DNA of 64,000 nt. Source: Sipunculus nudus (Eukaryota; Annelida; Sipuncula; Golfingiida; Sipunculidae). The stretch lies in assembly GCA_026874595.1 (NCBI GenBank), contig CM049307.1, positions 36,932,862 through 36,996,861 of the forward strand. Reading direction: 5' to 3'. Position numbers and translations under genes: made by a program. This document shows positions 26,601-35,600 of the stretch, in pieces. Within the stretch, counting starts at the first letter, position 1, and each line of letters opens with the position of its first letter. The notes under the pieces were generated by a model that was not told the origin of the DNA, made no database searches, and was given only the letters and a program-made list of their open reading frames with translations.

Positions 26601-29600
26601 CTTGGAGATTTAGTATTTGTGTTGTACTACACAGGAATACATTATGTGCATCAAGGTTTATTTTACTATCACAGTTGTCACATTTAGACTCTTGATAATC
26701 TTCTGACATACAGAGACCATACACTTGGTTTCTTAATTGATATATAGTCTTCTCTCATATTAATTACTATGATCATGGTCGTTATTTGTAATGAAATCTT
26801 AAGTTTAATTTTACAACTTAAATTTGACTATACTTCTCCTAAGGATAATCTATCTCTATTCTATCACAAAAACCTAATGCAACATAAGTTTTTTACATAT
26901 ATTAAACCAGAACTTCCGTTGTCTTGACTTTCTGGCATTACATGCTCCACAGTTACAGCAGATTTATAAACATTGACCTATACATAACTACCGCATTTTC
27001 TGTGATTGAATATGCATGTCTATTTGAAGCCGCACCATATTATACATAACTGTTGACTGCAGTATTGTATGTTTTATATCACAGAGGTATTGTGACAAAG
27101 TCAACAATCTGGGACAGGTTAGTCTTCAGTAAAGTTCAGAAGTTGTTGGGAGGTCGGGTAAAGATGGTCATCACAGGAGCAGCCCCACTGGATAAAAATG
27201 TACTCACTTTCATAAGGTGTGCATTTGGCTGCAGTGTGAGTACAAATATTTTTAAAAACCTTGCAAGATTTCTCCATCTTTGTGTGAATTCAGTGTCGGT
27301 ACACTGTTAGACCCAACATAATTCTCATTAAGATGCATATGAAATCATTTACCAGATGGCAGCATTTTACCTTCAGTCAGGCCTGGAACTCTAACTGGTA
27401 TGAGAAGATAACCCAAAAAAAGCACAGATTGTGCTTTACGATAATTGGATCTAAACTCTCTCAGTGATTTTACCATGATGTATTGCTGAGAATAAAACGG
27501 TGGCATGCCTCCTTGGACTGTTGTAAGTGTTAAATAACATAGTCCGTTTCATCCCCTAATGTCCACCTGTTTTTTGCTTTGAAAATTTTTATTAGTCACA
27601 TTTCAAGGGAAACAATTATAGTGGAGAGTAGAGGATAAAAGGACCTTATTTTCAACAAGGTAAATAAATACCTACCTTACACCTTATTTAAGAAACAGAA
27701 TTATTTGAAAATATGAGAAATCAGTCTACATTTTACAACATATCAGACCCACTTATGGTGGTCAAGGTCATTGGTCACATGCAAAAAAAGCCTCAAATGA
27801 CAGTTGCTGATTGGATGATCTCATGTAAACACTCTAAAAATATAACCAGCTAATACAAAGATGGCTACTTATGGTGGGACACATCATATCTGCCAGATCA
27901 TAGTGAAGAGAATAAAATGTTGTAAAACATAAACAGGAAATTTATTGTAAGATTTTTAATTGCCATATTAGGTTGTCACCTCCATATGTAGTTTTCTAGA
28001 AAATAATTGAAAAATATTAACTTTTAAGAGAATTATCTGCAAAAAAAACAGGTGGACAGCAGGTGATGAAACGGACTATAGTATCACTGATTCACCAGAT
28101 ATAAACCTAGCCATTTACCTACCTTATCTATAGAATTACATGTTTTCTGGCTTACCTTGTGTATATATAAATGAACTATAGGCAATTTATATGAAATGTT
28201 CTTATAACACCTCTGTGAGGGATTTATGAGTTTGTGTATCTACAAGCTAGTTTGTAAACACATCATTGTTGACAGACAAAAAAAAACGTAAGCTAAGATG
28301 GTTGGGTCATATGTGCTGGAGTTTAAAGGTCACTAGTTGCAAAACACCCTTTGCAAACTCTTATTTGTCTGACTTGCTGCCAGATGTCCTAGTTGAATGT
28401 GCTTGTACTGTTCTAGTAGGCAAACCTACATGTTTTAAACATGTGGATATAAACAAAACAAACAGCTTGTGTGCAGTAGGATCAGCATTTTCGGGCCTGT
28501 TTTTATAACAGGTTTAAAAAGGTTATCTTTAGTTTAAAATTATTAGATTTGGAAATAGGCCCCCTTCATAGCCAGCTTTCTTGTTAACTGATGCTGAAGG
28601 AGGTGAAACTCAACAAAATTTCCCGCATTTATACAACCTTATATCTCTTCATGTGGCAAAGGGATAGACCAAATATTCTGATGTGAACTCATAAACCTAT
28701 TCAGGCCTGCCAAATCACTTTTTAAAAAAAAGTCTTTCTTTTTTTGAGGATTTAATGAAAATGATGCTAATTGCTCTTTTTTCACTCTTTTTTTATCCTC
28801 TTTTTTCCAGTGAAATAATTATATATTCCTATATATACTATTTCTCTCCTGCTATAACAGTCCATTTAGAACAAGAATGGAGCACTTCACAAATATTGTG
28901 TGTGCACATGTTCAGCATGTGTCACAACGTGTGGAAAATACCCCTATCTTCATGCAGGGGGATGTACACCATGTATGTTTCTCACTTTTGGAGCGATAAA
29001 TATACACATAAGCAGTATGCAAAGCACATCTTTATTCAGTCTGTGATAAGAAATTTGGAATTGTCATTAATTTTACTCTTTTTTCATTCTTTATTTAAAA
29101 GAAGGCTGCCATTTTTAACCAGAGCACTTATTCTATTTTTCAGTCATTTCCCTTTGGCAAGCCTGCTTTTACCACAGCATTGCACTGCCACTGGGATAAA
29201 TGTTAGTTGCACTCTCTGCTGATATGATGACATTAAATTCTTATTTCAGGTGATGGAGGGGTATGGACAGACAGAGGCTACAGCTGGTATCACTTTCACT
29301 CTGCCCACTGAGACTGAAGCAGGTCAGAGTCTGTTTTATATACAAAATTGTCTGAAAGTTTATGCTTTGGCAAGAAAAAAATATTTTTTTTTGTTTCTCA
29401 TGCATTTTTTTTTGTAACATGATGTTGTTGAACAGCTTTTTATTTATTTATTTATTTTTTCACAGTGAAAACAACATAAAATATCATTTCTCATGCACTG
29501 GCATAGAAATGACAACCAATGGTTAAAATATGAGGTGATAAACTATGTAAACATCAAATTATTCAGAAGTTTGAAAGGATCCTTGAAATATGTGATGTTT

Positions 29601-32600
29601 TTATTTCTTTTATGTTTAATATTAACATGCAAACCAGATTTTAAAGGACAACAGGTATCACAAGCTCCCTGTGAACCACGGACAGAACATGTGAGCCCTG
29701 TTGATGGTAATGACGGGAGATCCCCCATCAAAATGCATGATGGTCATGACATGGAGATCCCCCATCATGATGGTCATGTAGTTTAAACAAGATCGGAGAT
29801 TGTTTAGTAAAGAAATACAATAGAAAATTATTTAAATTTTAATTGCAAAATAATTATATTGGAAGTTCATTTAAAAAACAATCTCTGCCAATGTGCTAGA
29901 TGGCAGCCATGTTTATATTCACCCAACAGTCATGAACCATGAATATAGTGAAAAAACGTAATCAATTTCACTTTATATTACAAAATTTTACATTTGAATT
30001 CCAACTCTAATTGAACGTGATGTACCGAAGGACTGTGCATTTGGTAATTCAGTACCTGAATATAATCGTTACCTCTAAATTATTGAATTCTCATGGTAGA
30101 GAGTCCTTCTTTTAAAGGCTTAGGGTTTAATGTGATTGGTTTACTTCAGGTCATGTTGGTCCACCCCTGCCCTGCGCCCTGGTCAAACTGGCTGATGTCC
30201 CAGAGATGGATTATTACGCAAAGGATGGCAAGGGAGAGGTGAGGTCATTCATGCCCCTATAGAAGTGACATCAGTGATCAGTGTTGTAACTATGTTAAGA
30301 ATTGAGAGTCAGACATTCTTTCTTGATGGATATGTAAGATATGCAGTGTAGCCTCATCTCATAAATACAATAGCCATTTTGCAACCAGTGAAATATAGGT
30401 AGAGTATTAGTTTGTACAGGAATTAATGCATTTGTTTGGTTATTTTTTTTTTAGTAAAAAACCTTGGAGTACTTTCAGCACTGACTTACTGGGACTGACA
30501 TCTGTAGGCTGTTAAGGAAACTAAATTTTGAACACTATTGTTGTTAAATAATAAAAAAAAAACATAAATATTTGTTCTGATATGATTTATGTTTATGTAA
30601 GATGTGTTTAGACTTTCCCATTTTCACTCCATAACGTCCAGCTTCATCCAGATTCCTTTTAAAATTGTCACCTTCATGTTGGTTATGAAAGTCATGTTGG
30701 AAAGAGGAGTCAGAACAGCTCGTGGTATTTTTTGCTCATGGTTTGCTGTACACTAACAATAAGCTTCATAATTATTTCTGTGTGAAATACATACCATAAC
30801 AGAATGTTGCCATAGTAACAAGTAATCAAGTCAGTAAGGTAACCATTGTAAAGTAACTGAGAAAGCAATTTGATACTTTTTTCAGTCTAAAATACATTTT
30901 GTTGGCAGACCCACAGAAATGTATAAATGTGAAGTTACAAATTATTTAATAACAGGTGTGTGCCATGGGCCCATGTGTGATGAAGGAATACTTCAAAGAA
31001 CCAGAGAAGACGGCAGAAGCCATCGACAAGGATAACTGGCTCCACACTGGTGACATCGGCATGTGGCTACCAGTAAGAAACATAATGTACACTGTGTTGA
31101 GTGATGCTTGAAATCTTTAAGGTTTATCATGTCGTGTGTTTGTTTAAATGTTAAAAACAGACAGTCAGGTATAAGGCTCAAGCAGTATTTTGTGTCAAAT
31201 TAAACATGAATTATCACAAGTTAGGAAAGCAGTTTTTCATTAATTGAAATATGATTCAGAAACTATAAAAGGAAATCATCTGTATTTTCTGTTCAAATAC
31301 ATATTTTCAAGAAAGCACAACTTACTGTAATATAAGGTATACTGTCCACTTGTTTCTCTAACATTAATTAATATGTCTACACCTTTACAGTCTAGGGGTC
31401 AAATTCTAGGTGCTCTCCGCTGGCAACCTGGGTTCAATTTCAGGTATGGCCATGAAAGGGGGTAATTGTAGCCAATCCGACGCCAGTGGTATTGTCAAGG
31501 TTCTCTGTTTTCCTTTACCTCCAGAAACTATCAAAGGCATCCACAAGAGCCATGGGGAGTGCCTAGTATTAGTTATAATAACTATTTGTACAGTCTATGT
31601 AAAATAACATGTTAGGTTTATAATTTAAACATATACCCTCCCATAAATTGAAAAGCATCTGCTCTTGGCAAATAAATTGTTCTATTTTGGACACCAGACA
31701 CCAGTGACACCATAATTATTTATCTGCAAAGTTTTTGTAGAAAATCTTTAAGGATTTTTATTGAACCTGACACATAGGTGTTTAGCATAAACTCTTGAAG
31801 TGCTGTTTTTAATGTTTTAGTGAATTTGTTCCTGCTATGGCCACTAGAGGGCAGTTTGCCTGTCACACTTTAAAGCATGATTTATGATGTCAAATAGACT
31901 AATGCTGTGACATACAAACTGCTGCTTTGTGAATGTAAGTGTCTTAGTGTCAAGACACACATCTTGCTGGTGGGTGATAGCCATTGTGCATATTCAATCC
32001 ATGCAAGTTTGAAGCTTTGGCACAGGTTTTGGGTTTCAACATGCATGGACATTTAATCGTCATATTATTATTATCGCTTTTATAATTCTTGAGACACTTT
32101 TTATTGTAGAATGGAACCTTGAAGATAATAGACAGAAAGAAACACATATTCAAACTTGCACAGGTAAGCATATTCATATATTGTACATGTGAAGTATTAT
32201 AATTAATCAGGGGTCAAAATGTTGGAAAAAAGGTTAAATTCCCCTGAGGGAAAATTCCTTTCATAGAAAAATTTAAATGCATTCCCTCAGGGTTTTTATT
32301 TTTAGCTCAGCTGACTATAAGTCATCTGAGCTATAGTTGTGGTCCATTGTCCGTCGTCCGTCCGTCTGTCCGTCTGTCCGTCCGTCCGTAGATGTGGCAC
32401 GTTTTAAAACCGTGAGACCTAGGAATCCGAAATTCAGCATAATGTTAGATGTCCCCAAGATCTCCTTCCAAGCCGAAAACTGGGTCTTTGCGACTTCGTT
32501 CATTTGAGAAATTAAGGAAAAACCTCAATTTTTTATTTAAATCCTATTTTCACACTTCAGGACTGCCTAATTTCAAAACCACTCATCTGTTTTTCCTCAT

Positions 32601-35600
32601 ATTAACCATAAATATTCTTCTATATAGTTCCTATGTACATGCCAGAAATTAAGTCTGTTAAGTTTAAATTCTTTAAGTTATGGGCCCAAACATAATGGAC
32701 TTTGTAAAAAATCAGGAAAAATATTTACTCACTTAACATGAAAAATTTTGAAACTAGAGTCTATTTTCCCAAGTATATAACTATGTTTAATTAAGATTCA
32801 ATTGTTTACCCAAAATTAGATCTGAATTTTGTAAATTTTTTAAGTAATTAGCATAAAAATAAAATCAGTACCTTAAATTTTGCCCAACTTTGACCATGGC
32901 ACATTTTTTTCCTGTAAGTACCATTGATTTAATTTTCACAGCATGTAAACATAAATATTTAATTTGTTTAAATCTGAAATTTGGAAGTAAAAGCTTTAAA
33001 ATTAAGCTAGTTATTGATTTTTTTCTTGAGGCTCTATTGTAGTCATTTGCTTTGATTACAGATTACAGATGCAGGGTCCCACTCCAGGTCACTGGAAGTC
33101 AGCTATGCCAGGGTTTCTGATTTGTTACAGTCACTGGGGGAGATCCCCTGCTGTGACAGGTGTACAGTTATTCTGATATCACCATCCCAATCCCCCCCCC
33201 CCCCCCCCCCCCCCGCAAACCCAACCCACCCGAGTGTTATGCAGTATTGTTACTGTTTTCACTGTATCTCCTTAATTGTAATGCTGTTTCCACTCTGATA
33301 TGCAAAAACTTTCCTTAAAAAAGTAATTCAAGGTGTAATCCAGAAGATGCAATGTTGTGTAATGTAACATTTTTAAAGAAATCATTTTTCTTTTAAATGA
33401 TTTTACCAATCATAATGGAACCCATCAGTATGCTTAAATTATGATAAAATATGAAGCATATTATGGATAAATAAAGACACAATTCAAAATTGTGAAATCT
33501 AAATCAAGTATTTTTTTTAGACATTTATTGTTTTGCAGATTTAAAAGATATATTTTTGTGGTAAAAAATAAATAAACATTTGTATGCATGATGTGGTGTT
33601 ATCTGACAAGATTGAGATTTATGATGATGCAATTGAGAATTATGAATCAACTTTTATATTCAGATATATATGTTATATTGAAAATGTATAGAAATATAAA
33701 CTTAAATTAAAAAAAAATTGATGTGATAAAAAAATGAGGATTTGTAACAAACATTTGTTCATTATTTTCCTGCATCAGCAGAATTTGAGATCAGGCTTTG
33801 TTTGCCATGTTTTATGTTGTTAATTAGTTATATTTCAACTATATACATTTCATAAAAAAACATATTTAATAATTTATATTATACAAAAAAAAGATTTGAT
33901 TTAACAAATGTGTAAACTACTGAAATGTCAACAGTTAATCGAAAAGCCAACTAATGATCATGGTAATTGTACAGATAGTACAGTTCACAAACTGCTCACA
34001 TGCTTCAGTTTCAACATTAGGAAACACATGGTCAGGTCACAAAATATTATTTGCAACAATTTCTTGCTAATCAATACAAACCAATCATATAAACCAACCA
34101 TGGCCTTTATTACCTCTTCCTCTTACACTTTATCTCCATTTGATATTATTTTAGATTTTTACCTTCAAGGTTAACGTCAGCTGAGCACAGTTCCATAGGT
34201 CCCTTGTTTTTTTCCAACATTGGCATTTAACATTGTTGTTCAGGTTACCTGTAAAATAAAATGGTTTCCCTACCATATGGGATGGTTTAACCATTGAACC
34301 AGAATTTTATCAATGTATAAGATTGGGCTACTAGGTTTAAATTTGTAGTTGCATTAGTGGGTTTAGTATCTTTACCTGGTGTAATAACATAAGCTTACAA
34401 TTAAATCCAAAATCAAAATTGATATAACTTCTTAATATTACCATAGAATAACTGTATTTAATCATTCATTATTATTTTATCTCATTTGATGACAGGTCTG
34501 GTGGGGTTGGTGTTGCTACGAAGTCTGCAATTTTAATAAATGTTCTCACTTTTTTTTCCATTTTTGCAGTTACATTTTTACTGCATCTGTTCTTTGATTA
34601 AAATAAAAAAAGTAATGTTTTGAGACAAACAGTGGGTCACAGTGTTACTTAGAAATATGCTTTGATATTCTTCATTAAAAATGGTGGGTCTTTCTTAATT
34701 GGAAGGGATTAATCAGTCATATCTGTCGAAGTTCATACATTTTCACGTGCATTGCTTTCTGTATCTGTTATCAAAAAAAGTATAATATGGAATTCCGGTC
34801 TTGCAGATCATAAAAATATCTGCGTCGGCATAACAGAGATGGGCTTGGTTGGAAACCGGTAGCAGAAGTGTTTCCTTAGTCTAAATTTACATTAAAATTG
34901 GTGGATTATTGTATTGATTTACTCTTAGAAATGTGAAAAAGGGGAAAGGTGGATTTTGCTTTGTACCACTGGAAGTATTTGGTATAATTGGGAAAGTGAC
35001 CAGCACCACTGATTTCCTGCCAAAGATCGGGAATTCTACCAAATATTTTTACAATCCTTCTCAGTCATTTTGAATTCCCTGTTATCAAAAGGAAATTCCT
35101 TAGGAAACTGGATATTCATACATTTTGACCCCTGATAATATGTATATGAAGACTGCTTATGGCAAGTTATTATATAACAATATTCAAAACCTCATGGGAT
35201 GTGTCTCATCAACTCGATTTTACCAACAATTATAATTTTTAGGGAAGTCACATTTAAAATCAATAAATAAATAGAAATAGACTTAAAGTTTGAAACAATA
35301 TTTGTTATCACTTTTTGTTATTATTGTTCTCTGAGTTTCTCTCTGTGTGTCCATCTATCTCTTTCTTTCTCTCTGTCTCTCTCTCCCTTTGAAAAGACAT
35401 GATAAATTTAAAAAGTTGTTTGTGATCTGTTAAGTAACTAAATGCTACCAAAGCAAAAATTCAAAAGTTATAATTTTCTTTTCATGTAGTTAACACATTT
35501 CTTTTATATATCTCTTTATATCAACTATTTTTATATATATAATTGTTACCTCATGTATATTAACACATCATGTAAGATGTAAGACATCTTATGAATGGTA

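Noticed and set aside
28755-29222. 155-codon frame, the longest in the window
   Set aside because: It lies in intron 13, is full of phenylalanine/leucine from T-rich DNA and has no recognisable domain. No splice or start context supports it.
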